A stretch of DNA of 64,000 nucleotides, from assembly GCA_039654915.1 (NCBI GenBank), contig CM077596.1, forward strand, positions 1,612,001-1,676,000, in the 5' to 3' direction. Under the pieces are notes generated by a model. It searched no databases. It saw only the letters and a program-made list of their open reading frames with translations, and was not told the DNA's origin. Made by a program: the position numbers and the translations under genes. Source of the DNA: Aquilaria yunnanensis (Eukaryota; Streptophyta; Magnoliopsida; Malvales; Thymelaeaceae). Of this stretch, positions 15,380 to 27,045 are shown one piece after another. Within the stretch, counting starts at the first letter, position 1. Each line of letters begins with the position of its first letter.

Positions 15380-17348
15380 ATGAATTCGTTTTCCCTCACC
15401 TCTCTAGCACCGCCTCTCTTGGCTCCGGCGGCGGCGCGTGGGAGTTCCTCGTCATCGACGTCTTCCTCAACCGCCGGCATCTGTAGATGCTCTTTGCTCG
15501 GTCTAAGGCTAGGTCTCTGCTCTGTATCTTGTGGAAGTAGTGGGAGGAGAAGGATGCAGGTCGTACGTATGGCTCCCGAAGAAGAGAGATTGACTCGCCG
15601 TAATCCTCTCGATTTCCCTATGGTAAGTTTGTCCTTCTCTTACCTGCAATTATCGTTCTTCGGATTCATCGGCCTTCGATTCAATTATTTCTGGGAAATT
15701 GGCGGAATTTCTGCATTTGTATTTCGACTCGGCTCGGAATTGTAGTTTGACACAATTAGAATTAGATTCCAGCCGGCAGTGGATTTTTTTAGTATTAGGT
15801 TTGAACGATGCTTGGCGCTGCTGGAATTGGTTGAAGAAGCTCTCGAATGCTTATTTACGATGTTGCTATGGTTATATGTTTCTGCTCTCTTAGGATAAAG
15901 ATTTCAGTGGGTATGGTGGCGAGTACTTGAGTTATGGGTGGAACCTGATATAGCTAGCGATCGCATAGATTTGGTTGGTTTGTGTTGGTTGTCTTCCTTT
16001 GTTTCTTCATTGGGCATTAGTGCTGTTAAAAGTGTATAAAGTGCTCCTAGAATGCAACATTATCATGAGTTGCAAGCTTGGCCGCAGGCCTGGGGCAGAT
16101 AATGGTATAAATGGCGACTGAAGCTGGCAGACACGAAAACTCACTAATTTGCCAAGGATGTACTTTGTTGAACCCTCTTCATTTCACAGTCAGGTGTCCT
16201 TGCACTGGTACTCTGCTCTTTGCCTAGAGTGCTCTTTTAGTACAAGTAATGGAAACTGTAATATAGCTATTGGGGACGATCAGAGCATTTCTGGCTACTG
16301 ATGCTTTCTTTTGTCAAAAGAAATCTTTCTTTGATGTGAGCTGACTTGGGCAATCTCTGTTCTAAGGACGTCATTTTCAAGATAAGGGATGGTTATTTTA
16401 AGTATTGAATGCAGGAAAGTTATGTACGGCAGTGGGTTTAACCATAGATTACAATGAAATGGATTGCTTTTTGAACCTTAAGCTGTGTATGATGTATATA
16501 TAGACACATCTTAAGGCATTTTACATAACTAAGAGCATGGAGATATTTAAGGATGAGATTGTGCAATAGTTTCATTTAGATGTATTTTTTATGGTCACAA
16601 ACAATTTTCCTATATTTAGTTAATCCTATGATCGTTTTGTACCATAGAGCAGCCACATAAGTTAGATTAGCAACAATTTTTAATCTCATCATGCTTGCCT
16701 GAATACTGATTATTTTGTCATGGTAAGCAATATTGTTGGTGGGCTTACCTTATACTTTGTCTATGATGGTGGTAGTTTGCTGTAGTTTTCATGGTCACTG
16801 ATGGAATAACGATTTTGATGCCTGAACTATGAGTTGCTGTTATTTTCCATGTTCCCTAGAAATTGTGGCAATATATGCAGACTGAAAAGAAGCGGAGCAT
16901 TTCATGCATAGTTCAACCAAGGGATTTGCTGCCCTGATATATATATATTGACTTGCAGTTATTGATTTCATTTTCATTGCTTGTAGTACTACTATGTTTG
17001 CTTGTTCACTGTTATGATCCCTTAGCAAAACCTGGCTAAGAAAATCATCTCAATTTTCCTTGGATCATCTGTTTCAAATTTATGAAAATTGATTCTGTCA
17101 TGTAATTTGCATTTCATCACGAGTATTACCTTTGTTTGATGTTGCAGGAGTGGATTAATCCAAAGCCTGGACGTAGAGCTGATATCTTTCCGCAGTTCAG
17201 CCCAATGAAAACACCGTTGCCACCACCGTTGCCATTTGATCCTCCAAACATAGATGAAGAGGAAGAGCTGGAAGAGGAACAGCAGGAAGATCCTGAAAAG
17301 CAAGAAGGAGAAGAAGAAGAAGAGGAGGATCCCGATGAGTATGAGTAG
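15380..17348 (+). CDS. Small acidic, probably plastid-targeted protein of unknown function
   Basis: Two exons, 15380-15622 and 17148-17348, are joined in phase 0 across a 1.5 kb intron with GTAAGT/GCAG borders (147 aa). I chose the ATG at 15380 because the reading frame upstream offers only non-ATG codons. Residues 1-63 are rich in Ser, Ala and Arg with few acids, like a chloroplast transit peptide, and end near VVRMAPEEE. The predicted mature part has a conserved-looking core (RRNPLDFP, then EWINPKPGRRADIFPQFSP) followed by a proline run and a tail of about 35 residues that is mostly Glu, with some Asp. I recognise the pattern as a conserved plant protein but cannot name it. There is no enzyme motif or membrane segment. 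The targeting call is inference from composition. Confidence 0.8.
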
Positions 17349-19756
17349 CATTCGGTTGATTGAATGTGGGCTTGAACCAATACATTTTTGCTTCAATCTT
17401 TTCTGCTTTCATATCACAGTGCTGTAATGCAGGTAGAATGTGTACAATGGTCGATATAGGGCAGCATGTTGTTGTTTTCCTTGAACTTGATAGCTATATG
17501 AGTTGCTTTAGTGTGCAGCCTTGTTCTCGAAATATACCAGCATGTTCTTTCCAAGCTCATTCTATGCATTTTTTCCTGAATTCCCTAAAATCGGTCTTGG
17601 ACGTGGAACATACGGTGAGCACCAAAATCAGTGTGAAATTAAGTATCCTATGTAGGATGAGTTCATCCCGATGAGATGAAAAGCTCAATCATCGTTTTGA
17701 CTTAACTCTGCTGCCGTGGAAATTTTTGTAAACGAGTTTCTACTTTGAAGGCTGAATTGAATCAATTGGTCTCTGACTACTCTGATGTTTCATATTCGTC
17801 CCTCAACTATAGATTTTAACACACCAGATCCGTGAACTACAAGATATAGCTTTAACTGACATTTGACATCAGTGACAAGCAAAAGTCTGTTAATGATAAC
17901 TTTGCCAAGTGGCATAAAGCGGGAGCAAAAGCGAGAATGAGAGCATTTTAAAATTAAGTGAAAAGTTTTATAAAAATGAAAACTTAATTATGTCACATTG
18001 TCCCTAGAATGGATCTAGGATTCTAGGCCTTAAACAGATGTATTGAAAAAGTCAACCCCAAGGAACTTCTGACGTTATAACCTGCATAGGAGCAGTTCTG
18101 TTCTGTCAAACCCCAACTCCCTCCCCCCCCCCCCCCCCAAAAAAGAAAAAAAAACCCTTGTTCAGCCAGCTACAACTAAGTTGCACCTGGCCCCGTGTCG
18201 CAGGACCAACTCGCACACAGGGAAGGACATTGGACCGTTAGGTCGGAATGCTGAAATCTGGTGAAGCTGGACCGGTAGATATCTCCACTTCTCTAGTCCA
18301 CGGATTTCTCTTCATATCCTATGAAATGAAACAGCAACTCCCAACATTGTGTTTCTTGTCCTCCCCCACTCCCATAACCAAACATAGCTAGCCATGGTAA
18401 AATTAATAGATCACGACAATCTATATGGTTCTTATAGCTAGCTAGTAGTTTCTTTAATTCTTTCATTAACGCCAATTTAAATATTAAAGTACTGACAGTT
18501 GGCCCTTTTCTTCTCTTATTTTTGCAGTCTCTAACACCTGTGATGTTCAGGTCTGTGGTTCGCCTAGTGGCGGCATTGGTCCAAGAACCGGTGGTGGCGC
18601 TGACCACCCTCCTCTATTATAGCGAGCTCCTGCCGGACCAGAATGTGGCCTGGACCAGACTGGTCCGCCGTGAACTTCTCGACCGCGAAAACTATCTCTT
18701 CCATTTTCTCATCAACTTTTTGCGTTGTTTCTGGTAGACAACTACAACATCCAATACTTATAGGCACTTCTGGTGGTTAATTTTGATCCAATTTTACTGC
18801 CATCATTCTTCGAACCTCCTCAGGTATCGTTTTATGTCTGACATGTATCTTAATTGTTAACTGGTGTTTGTCAAAAAACTATATATCATCTCTACGTGTT
18901 GGGAAGGTTTGGTTCGGAAAAGACTCACCAATCAATACATGTTTGGATTCACCAATTGCAATACAAGCAAGGGGCTTGTTGGTGTTTTTATGGTGAGGTC
19001 ACCAGATGGTTTAAGTTTAGATGCTTTAACATCATATATACATGAGAAATACCTTGGCAAGCTAGTTTCCTTTCCTCTGTTTTTCCCAGGCCCACTCATA
19101 TTTCCACAAACCCTGGGCTACTTTCTTCTCTTAAATAGGCCTAGCTGTATATCTTTAGCTTTTCAACATTTTCAGGCTCTCATATCCATATCTAGGAATA
19201 AGGTGAATGGCAAACCCAGGACAGCCCTTCTGCTCTCTTGCTCTTTTTTTTTTTTTCTAAGTTATGCGTAAGCAGCCTAGTTGGTAAAACGCAAGGAACA
19301 TCAAGGGAAGAACTCAGATTTGAGCAGCAGTTGCCGCACCCTCCTCCAACCAAGGCTCTTTACTCTAGCAGTGACAAAATGTAGCTGAAATCTTCTAATT
19401 TTCATATAGTACACTTTCTCCTCTAACTTTTCTAATGTATTATCTAACTCCATATACTTGTAATGCTCCCGAATTAAAAAAATAAATCCTTATAGTTTCC
19501 TTCTCTGTTTTTTTTTTAACTTATTATTACACGACCCCAAACCTTAAGCCAAAAACTGGAAAGTTAAAGGGGGATGACGGACAGTCACCATTACGTTTTC
19601 CCCAAAAATTAATTCCTCTAAAATGATGGGAAAATTATTTTGTAAAGGACCATAGAAGGCATCTCTTCTTTTATTTCAACTGGGCCTACATATAACACCT
19701 TTACTATCTAGCCAGCACAATGCAACAATTGACCCAAAAGTAGTCCACATTAAAAA
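17349..19756. other. 3' UTR and gene-free DNA with repeat-like pieces
   Basis: The first ~300 bp are probably 3' UTR. A cytosine run of about 16 bases lies near 18123-18138, followed by A-rich sequence. A stretch of roughly 180 bp starting at 17750 reads like the end of a MULE, but I found no inverted partner. ORFs at 18522-18737 (+) and 18293-18607 (-) overlap a GC-richer block without a recognisable domain. At 19264-19330 a tRNA-like word (AGCCTAGTTGGTAAAACG) suggests an old SINE, which I could not confirm. Confidence 0.4.
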
Positions 19757-20263
19757 GCTAAATTGCACAATTTGTCCCTAAATTATACTGCAAATTGCAA
19801 ATATATATTTAAGGTAATGAATGCAGTAAATCTGTCATTAAAGCAACATTCTATTGTAAGATTGCCCTTCCCTTCCCTTTAGAGACCTCCATTAGGCGTC
19901 GAACTAGTAAATACAAAAGTTCATATTTGATATTAACAGATATTATATTAAATAAAAATATTTCAAATTAAAAATTTATTTTTTAACAAACTGTTATTAC
20001 AATATTGAATACCAATAAGGTGGCAACCAATCTACTAACAAGCATATTTTGAAAATTTAGTAATCAATCAATCATGTAAAAATTTTGTATTCATCAAAAT
20101 TTTTTTTTCTTTTGTTTCTTTACAGACACCTAGCAGAGGCCTGCAGATGGAAGAATAATTTTGTAACAAATACTTACTTCAAGGAAATATTTCCCACGTT
20201 TGCTACTTCAGGGACAATTTTGTGGGACAATGTATAGTTCAGGAACAAATAATACAAATTACC
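19757..20263. mobile_element. Possible degenerate MULE-type MITE
   Basis: The left segment (AATTTGTCCCTAAATTATAC region) and the inverted right segment (ATTTGTTCCTGAACTATAC region) resemble each other over about 60 bp with several mismatches. No matching target duplication was found, and the ends are approximate. No coding content. Confidence 0.35.
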
Positions 20264-20904
20264 AATGAAAATTAATTACTGCCTTACTAACAAGTCTAAA
20301 ACCAGCTTTGCCATCCCCCATCTGTCGCTAATGACTACCTATTTGCATTGCTGTAAAGTTTAATAGAAAAATTTCAGTGACATGGTGTTTTTTCCCCAAT
20401 ATAAATTCATACTGTTTGTCTGCCAAAAAGACCTTTAATTTTTATGGAACTGTTTTCTATTTTGCAGAACTCGGTCTGCCACAGAAGTTTATATGAATCT
20501 GAGATGTGAAATAAATTTATTGAGCACAAGTTGATCTTAAAATATAGCTACAAAACCTATTCCTGGCCTCCCCTCAAAACCTATTCTCAGTTGTTGTCTC
20601 CCTCACCATTATATGTTGTTTTCTGCATTATTTAAATTTCAGTTCCGATTTGACAGGTTTTCTTCAATTTTTTTTATTGATCTAGTGGCATCATCTGACT
20701 TTATCTATAATATTTTACGGTAGATATAATATTCTTCAAATTCTAGTGTCAAGAGCAATTCAATATTCTTATAGGATAGATCTTCAATATAAGATGGCTA
20801 GGTCTTCTTTTGAATTTATTGAAATCTCAGTCTTATTAAGGTGTCCGACACTTCGTAATAAATATAAAGAAAATTATATAGAATAAAGTTAACCTTTATT
20901 TTTT
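20264..20904. other. Intergenic DNA, no gene seen
   Basis: AT-rich sequence between two putative elements. I see no ORF, RNA gene or repeat worth naming. Confidence 0.5.
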
Positions 20905-22188
20905 GAAAAACTTACCAAAAATCCCCTAAGGCATGCTCGAACCAGCAGTTTTGTCCCCTCTTTTTCAAATACTTGCACTTGCCCCCTTAAAATTTAACAC
21001 CATTAATAACCGTTATTAAAGTAAAGAGAAAATATTTGACTTTGCCCTCCTTACTTCCTTTCTTTGAAACTTTGCCCCCTAGTTTCTAATGATTTTAATT
21101 GAACACCTCCAGACCCATCTTCTCTCTCCCCTCCATTCAGTACTCCTCCCGGCCGCCCTTCTCCGGTCCCTCCTCTCCGTATCCTCCCCAGCGTCTCCGG
21201 ACCCTCCTCTCCGGCGTCTCCTCCCCTCCCTCCTCCGATTCCTCCTCTCCGTCTCCTCCCCGGCGTCTCCTCTCCATATAGCGGCGTCATGCTGCGAGTA
21301 CTTGCCGTGGCTGAGTCATTTATATGACCCGTTTCGAATCGCTTAGCGCTGTGGGAACCTCGCTTCCCGAGTAAGCGAATTCATGAAGAAAATCACTGAT
21401 GAGAACCGAAGTGAGTCGGGAAAACTTGCCGCCGACAATTCGGGTCCGATTGGCTAATGTTTGAAGCATCGGGTCTGATTCACGCGAGGGTCGAAATCCA
21501 GCAAAATCAAGCGACGGTCGTTCACGGTGATGCGGAGCAAGAGGGATTAAATGAGGAACCCACTCAACGACGTCGCGTAAAAGTTGCAGAGGAAGACGAA
21601 GCAGGTGTAAGGCTGGCTTTCTCTCTCTTCACGATTTCCTCGACGGCGAAATCATCCGGCCAGCTAGAAGGATAGAACCAGGGGCAAGGGAAGGGCTACG
21701 TTGACTCCGGACAGCGCAGCCGACGCCCATCTGTCCGAGACCATCGGCCCGAGCTTCCGGAGGAGCGACGCGGCGGGAATTGGATCCAATTGGCGGGCTT
21801 CTGAAGGCGGCAGCGAAAGTCATCGAGACCGAAGGAGGAGACGTAGATGGAATGGCGAGATTCATAGTTAACTGGTGGTGGACGGCGATTTGGATGGGCA
21901 GCGGGTGGGTGGGTCGGACGGCCTCCGGATCAGGATCGTCGGAGGAGGTGGCGAGTGGGGGAGGAAAGCGCAAGGTCAGCAGGATTTTTTGGGAGAAACC
22001 TCGTTTGATTGCTAGTTTTGGGAGATTGGGACTCGTTGAGATCAATTCAGAGTTGCTGGTTAATTTTAGGGGGAAAGTTTCTGAGGAAGAAAGTTAGGAC
22101 GGCAAAGTCAGGCATTTTCTCATTTGAAACATTGAAGATAAAACTGTAGTTTCGACAAAACCTAAGAAATGGTTTTGGTAATTTTTTC
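20905..22188. mobile_element. MULE (Pack-MULE-like), 1.28 kb
   Basis: Left and inverted right ends share GAAAAACTTACCAAAA / GAAAAAATTACCAAAA. The similarity continues, imperfectly, for about 150 bp to a shared GACTTTGCC[CG]TCC block. The flanks are T-rich, so a 9-10 bp target duplication cannot be read cleanly. The centre (21100-22090) is strikingly GC-rich and gene-like against AT-rich surroundings, as in Pack-MULEs. No transposase is present. Confidence 0.65.
21283..21455 (+). pseudogene. Cytochrome P450-like (CYP78-like) fragment inside the MULE
   Basis: One reading frame gives EYLPWLSHLYDPFRIA, a stop, then RCGNLASRVSEFMKKITDE, about 55 residues in all. The pattern LPWLS..DP..I..RC..L..RV..F...I..E resembles the mid-region of CYP78-family P450s. 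It has an internal stop, lacks the heme-binding segment, and ends at another stop. It is a fragment only, most likely acquired by the surrounding element. Family assignment is from memory of the motif pattern and is tentative. Confidence 0.45.
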
Positions 22189-22708
22189 TTTTTTTTTTTT
22201 AAAGTTTTATAGGTAGCTTTTTAATTTATTTTATAGATACTCTTATTTGGGCCTTTGGTGCATAATTAGTTCCAATACTATCTAATTATTATTAGCTTAA
22301 TTTAGACTTTATTCTAGTTATTTGAGAATTCTCTATTTTATATTTATTCTAGTTTACATAAAATGTTTAGTTTGATTTGATTTTCTTCTTTTCATTCAGC
22401 GGTGCGCATAAATGAATAATTTTTTAATGGCTGTAATTCACTCTTAATTAAAATGAAACTTTTTGTTTTTTTGTCAAAAAAAAAGGTTGATTTGAAAATT
22501 AAATATGCACCTTCCTTAATCTCTTAAAACAATTCTATATTCGAGCTTCTGGAATATTGGAAGAAGAGTGTGAACTTTAATATTATATATCCCTTGGAGA
22601 CCAAATTTAAAACATTTGGAAGATGTCAACTTTTATTCATACGGTTCACGGTCAACTTTCGGGTGCTATGGAAGCTCCACAATTTTGATTCTTTGAAGAT
22701 GCCCAAAT
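22189..22708. other. Upstream region of the SRPBCC gene
   Basis: AT-rich spacer between the MULE and the promoter of the next gene. No ORF of note. Confidence 0.5.
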
Positions 22709-22717
22709 CTATATAAA
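22709..22717 (+). promoter_or_regulatory. TATA box of the LFS-like gene
   Basis: CTATATAAA lies about 100 bp before the ATG at 22817. This spacing would put the transcription start near 22740-22750 and give a 5' UTR of about 70 bp. Confidence 0.6.
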
Positions 22718-22816
22718 GATCAACATGAGCGGAGGCGGGACACGCAGTTCTCAGGCATTTAATTTGTCAAACAGAACAGAACTTTGATAAACTCTTTCGC
22801 TCTTCTTTCTGATCTA

Positions 22817-23308
22817 ATGGCAGAACAAGTGGAAGGCAAGTGGTCGGGCAAGGCGAGGCTGGAAATCGAAGGCCTGAAAGCGGAACAAATATGGCCCTTC
22901 CTCTCCGACTTCTTCAACTTCCACAACTGGAACCCTACCATCGACTCATGCTACCTTAAGGAGGGCACCGCAGGAGAGGTCGGCGCCATCCGCCGGTGCA
23001 TCAGCAAAGCTTTTCCGCCGGCTGACGGCAACCCGGAAGGGACGGCCTGGCTTGACGAGAAGCTCGTCGAGTTCGACAACCTCCGGCACACCCTGAGTTA
23101 CGAGGTTATTGGGAACAACGTCGGTCTGGCAGGCTATTTTGGGACGCTGAAGGTGTCGGACACCAACGCAGGCTGCGAGATTGAATGGTCGTTCGTGGCT
23201 GATCCGGTGGAAGGGTGGCAGTCGGAGGGTTTTGTTTTGTTCATGGAATCGACTCTCCCGGTCATGGCCGAGAAGATGGAAGCCGCCGCCAAGGCCGCTA
23301 CACCGTAA
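22817..23308 (+). CDS. Lachrymatory-factor-synthase-like SRPBCC/Bet v 1-fold protein
   Basis: A single-exon gene of 163 aa. It starts MAEQVEGKWSGKARLEIEG and shows the LFS-like signature QIWPFLSDFFNFHNW at about 24-38, then a glycine-rich turn, and the WLDEKLVEFD strand at 78-87. It ends in an amphipathic alpha helix (about 140-163) typical of START-like hydrophobic-pocket proteins. Arg59/Arg60 and Glu81 sit where onion LFS has its catalytic Arg and Glu; that alignment is by eye. Outside Allium, family members are widespread and mostly of unknown ligand, so I do not claim sulfenic-acid isomerase activity. The upstream frame is open for 11 more codons, but the ATG at 22817 fits the family start. 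The coding part is GC-richer than its surroundings. It has a TATA box and stands alone. Confidence 0.88.
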   Translation: MAEQVEGKWSGKARLEIEGLKAEQIWPFLSDFFNFHNWNPTIDSCYLKEGTAGEVGAIRRCISKAFPPADGNPEGTAWLDEKLVEFDNLRHTLSYEVIGNNVGLAGYFGTLKVSDTNAGCEIEWSFVADPVEGWQSEGFVLFMESTLPVMAEKMEAAAKAATP

Positions 23309-23607
23309 TGCATCCATGTATCCATCATTGACGCCGACTTTGGCCCTAATTTATTCTTCTTTCTTACAGAATAAGATGTATTCCGCTTGTTGTTGTGATT
23401 TGGTTGAATTGTACACTTCTATTTTTGGTACACTGGCTTTTACGCTTTCCCCTTGAAATAATCTTTAGTATCTCTAAGTGATTATTTCCTGTTATAATGT
23501 AATGTTACTGGAAAATGTGATGGTGGTACTTGATCTTTCTTTTGGATTTTTACAAGGAAAATAAGAATAAATTGGGTCAGTTTAGTGATAGTGATTATTT
23601 CCTGTTA
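23309..23607. other. 3' UTR of the LFS-like gene and short duplications
   Basis: This probably includes the 3' UTR; A-rich words near 23370 and AATAAT near 23456 are possible poly(A) signals. The phrase GTGATTATTTCCTGTTATAATG occurs twice (about 23479 and 23591), and TCAGTTTAGTGAT also occurs twice nearby (the second copy at about 23646 lies inside the LINE), which marks a small rearrangement just before the LINE. Confidence 0.5.
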
Positions 23608-23913
23608 TAATGATGCTGCTTAGTATGGGCTTCAGCAAAAATTGTGTCAGTTTAGTGATGAGCTGTGTGGAGTCGACTTCCTTTTCTGTTTTGGTCAATG
23701 GGCATACTTTCAGGCAGTTTCAACCTTCCCTAGATTTAAGATAGTGGGATCCCTCTCCTCATTTCTCTCTTTTTTTTGTACCGAAGGACTTTCTACTATT
23801 CTGAGACATGATGAGCTAAAGCGTCAAATTTCTAGCATTGTTGTAAGTCGTTTTAGTCCCTTGTTTCACAACTTTTCTTTGCTAATGACATTATCATATT
23901 TTTACATGCTAAC
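23608..23913 (+). pseudogene. LINE (L1-type) reverse transcriptase remnant, 5' part
   Basis: Frames around 23608-23913 give recognisable plant LINE RT text. The VLVNG/QAVSTFPRFKIVGSLSSFL region is a decayed form of the RT block before GDPLSP, then CTEGLSTILRHDEL follows, and then a frame giving FANDIIIFLHAN where the catalytic FADD motif belongs. Frameshifts and the lost second Asp show it is dead. The LINE continues at 28255 beyond the copia element. Endonuclease and ORF1 parts are absent, so the copy is 5'-truncated. Confidence 0.75.
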
Positions 23914-24122
23914 TATTAGGAGTTGACAGAGCAAGAAAGTGATGTGCACTGAAAGTGATATACTTTATTGACTGGAAGAAGAGCCATTTTATAGGCTGTA
24001 CAATGACGCCGTTAAACTTTAAACAAACTTGCCCAAAACTTAAGAAACAAGCTAACAACTTAACTAAAAACTCGCACAACTCCTGATACTGGCAACAACA
24101 AACTTTGAATCAGTCTTCAACA
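23914..24122 (-). repeat. 3' LTR of the copia element
   Basis: It aligns with 28045-28254 with about a dozen differences and ends in TTCAACA at the internal border, directly followed by the purine tract. The outer terminus has mutated from TG to TA. Confidence 0.9.
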
Positions 24123-24415
24123 CTCCCCATTGATTCAAAGTTGGTGATGAACAACTGAGCTCTAAGTTCTTCAAACCTTGCTTGAGGAAGGGCTTTAGTA
24201 AACAGATCGACAAGTTGCAATTCTGATCGGTAGAATTCCACCTTTACTTCTTCTTTAGCTACAAGATCTCTTATGAAGTGATGTTTAATCTGGATGTGCT
24301 TGGTTTTTCCATGCATTACTAGATTTTTTGTCATAGCCAGAGTAAACAAATTGTCACAATAAAGTTGAGTTGCACCTAGTTGCTTCTGATTTAACTCACA
24401 TAATAAATGCCTCAT
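24110..24415 (-). pseudogene. copia RNase H domain remnant
   Basis: The 101-residue open frame contains GATQLYCDN, the HIQIKHHFIRD block and the C-terminal FTKALPQARFEEL, the standard end of copia polyproteins. It runs into the purine tract and the start of the LTR. The upstream part of RNase H is shifted to another frame. Confidence 0.9.
24123..24132 (-). other. Polypurine tract of the copia element
   Basis: On the minus strand the sequence CAATGGGGAG abuts the TG of the LTR, the position where plus-strand DNA synthesis is primed. Confidence 0.8.
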
Positions 24416-24772
24416 CCATACTACTTAACAGGTTGCAGTGGTTACAACCACGTACTCAGCTTATGTTGAGGACAAAGCCACCAGAGTCTGCTTGTTTGAT
24501 GTCCAAGCTACAACTCCTGAGCCAAATACAAAGTAGTTTCCAGTGGTACTTGTTCCATCCTCTTGCGATTTTGCCTAGTCATTGTCAGAGTACCCTTTTA
24601 ACACAAACTGCTTAGTCTTCAAATACCAGACTCCATAGTTTCTGGTCCCTGCAATATACCTGAGAATCCTCTTTGTGGCCCCAAAATGCTATTTGGTTGC
24701 ACATTGCATGAACCTTGAAACCATGCCTACTGAGAAAGCCAGATCAGGTCTAGAATGTGTGAGATATATGAG

Positions 24773-25657
24773 TCATCCTACTAGGCTTCGAAACTTTCTT
24801 ACTTTAGCCATACATGTTTCATCTTCTGTTTTCAGCTTCTCATTTGTATTCATGGGAGTTCCCACTATCTTACAGCTTTCTATATTGAAGTCCTTTAAAA
24901 GATCAATAACATATTTCTCTTGTGAAAGAAATATACCATTCCTGGTTTGCTTTATTTCAAAACCAAGAAAATAACTGAAACTTCCTAAATCTATCATTTA
25001 AAACATGCTCATCATTACATTTTTAAATTTAGAGATAAGTTGAACAGACGATCCTGCATAGATCATATCATCTACATATAGGTTTACAAAAACCATACCA
25101 TCATCTTTTTGCTTCTTGATATACAACATTGGCTCGTTTTAACTCCTCTCAAAGCCACTTTGTTGAAAGAACTCATCTATCTTGCTATACCATGCACGAG
25201 GGGCCTATTTCAAGCCATATAATGCTTTCTTCAATCTAAAGACTTTAGTTTCTTTTCCTGCAATAAAAAAGCCCTTTGGCTGCTCTACATAGATCTATTC
25301 TCTTAAGTCTCCATTAAGAAACACAGACTTAACATCAAACTGGAAAACTGTCCATTACAATTGTGTTGCAAATGCAAGAATTATTCTTACTGTTTCAAAC
25401 TTTGTTACTGGTGCACAAGTTTCTTCAAAATCCACCCCAAGCTCTTGAGCATATCCACAAGCAACCAATCTTGCTTTATGTTTCTGTATGCTCCTATTTG
25501 AATGATATTTGATCTTAAATATCCATTTGAGACCAATTGCCTTCTTTCCTTCTAGTAAGTCAGCTATCTCCCAAGTTCCATTTTTTTCTATTGCTGCAAT
25601 TTCATCTCTCATGGCCTTTATCCATATGTCACTTTGCAATGCTAATTCTGTGCACAT
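24773..25657 (-). pseudogene. copia reverse transcriptase remnant
   Basis: It is split over several frames. The N-terminal piece (25657-25355) has MRDEIAAIEKNGTWE, the LKWIFKIK block and ACGYAQELGVDFEET. The catalytic YVDD box can be read at about 25060-25090. The C-terminal piece (24997-24773) has GSFSYFLGFEI and the KYVIDLLKDF region. Frameshifts and stops between them make it non-functional. Confidence 0.88.
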
Positions 25658-25931
25658 TGGATCTCCTGCAAAAAAAACATAAGTGGAAGAGTATAGTTCA
25701 TCTAGAGATCTATGACCCCTTCGAGGTTTTGGTGTTAATTCATGAAATGAAGTGGCTTTACTTTTGGCTAGAGTAGTTTCTTGTGAGGTTGGAGGACTGT
25801 TTTGCCATTTTTTTATCTGATCTTCATCATTGATTATATCTATAACTGAGTGTTTTTCTGAGTCAATCTTCTAGCTCATTTTTTCATCAAACTGCACATT
25901 TTGACTGATGATGATCTTCTTATTATCAGGA

Positions 25932-26360
25932 TCAAAAAGTGCATGCTTTAGAGTTTAAGCAATAACCAACAAAGATATATTTCTTTGATTTATGCTGAAG
26001 TTTATGTCTTCCAGAGGATATTAATGCATAACACACACATCCAAATATCCTTAGATGACTAACAGAAGGTTTAAACTTATACCAGGCGTCATATAGAGTC
26101 ATGTTCCACACTACTTTAGTAAGGGATATATTTAGTAAATACACTGTTGTTGCCACTGCTTCTGCCCAAAGTTCATCAGTCAGATCCTTTTTCATTAACA
26201 TAGAACTTGCTATCTTAACAACAGTCCCATTTTTGCATTCTGTTACCCCATTTTGCTCTGGTATGTATGAGGCAGTGAGTTTTCTCTTGATTCCTTGGTT
26301 TTCACAGAAGGTGTTGAATTCCTTGGATGTAAATTCTCCACCTCTGTCTATTCTGAACAC
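25932..26360 (-). pseudogene. copia integrase core remnant
   Basis: The frame shows DRGGEFTSKEF, with the second Asp of the DDE triad, and then PEQNGVTECKN, with the Glu. LWAEAVATTVYLLN and HLRIFGCVCY follow, the region leading to the integrase C-terminus. The zinc-binding N-terminal part is scattered over other frames toward 27000. Confidence 0.88.
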
Positions 26361-27045
26361 CTTTTATTTACCACCACTTTGTCGTTCTGTTAGTGCTTTG
26401 AACTTGATAAAATGTTCAAATATTTCTGACTTAAGTTTGAGAAAATATACCCAACACATTCTAGAGTAATCATCAATGAAAAGTAAGAAGTACTTACTGC
26501 CACCGTGAGACTCAATTCTCCTTAGACCACAAATGCTTGCAAGAACTAGCCCCAGTTTTTCATCTGCTCTTTTTTATTGTCTTACAGGAAACGATCTTCT
26601 TGTTTGTTTTCCAAGAGCAGTTCCTTCTCATACATGAGTTAGTTCCTTGACAGTAAGAAGGCATTTCACCATGTCTTTACTAGTAAGAAGTTGCAGCCCT
26701 TTAACATTCAGATGCCCATAACATTGATGCCATACTTCTGTTCCATCAAATCTGCTATTTATCATCCCATAGACCTCTCTCCACACAAAGTCTAGGGGAA
26801 ACATCTTATTTTCTGTCGTCCCAATATGAAATAGTACTTCACCTATTTTTCTTTTGATAGTACATGCACTTTTTTAAAAAATCACAAAGTAACCACAATT
26901 AACCAGTTGTCTGACACTTATTAGATTATGTGACAAAACCTAGAGCACAATGAACATTTTAAATCAATTTATCTCTTCCATTGACATTGATTGCAATTGT
27001 ACATTTTCCTTCGATTTGGATCTGTTTGTTGTCTCCCAATAGAAC

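Noticed and set aside
17022..17412. Ser-rich and Leu-rich ORFs on the minus strand (17126-17380, 17197-17412)
   Set aside because: They are antisense readings of the Glu-rich exon of the plus-strand acidic protein; GAA/GAG codons read backwards as TTC/CTC give the Ser and Leu runs.
17750..17930. MULE end
   Set aside because: The wording resembles a MULE terminal region but no inverted partner could be found in the window.
18120..18140. C-run as a possible i-motif/G-quadruplex element
   Set aside because: It is a simple homopolymer in non-coding DNA, prone to slippage and sequencing error, with no functional context.
19264..19370. tRNA-derived SINE or tRNA gene
   Set aside because: A box A-like word is visible, but box B is weak, the cloverleaf cannot be folded from the sequence, and no tail or target duplication was found.
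22946..23456. ORFs overlapping the LFS-like gene in other frames
   Set aside because: They have no domain and lie in the shadow of a frame that matches a known family from start to stop.
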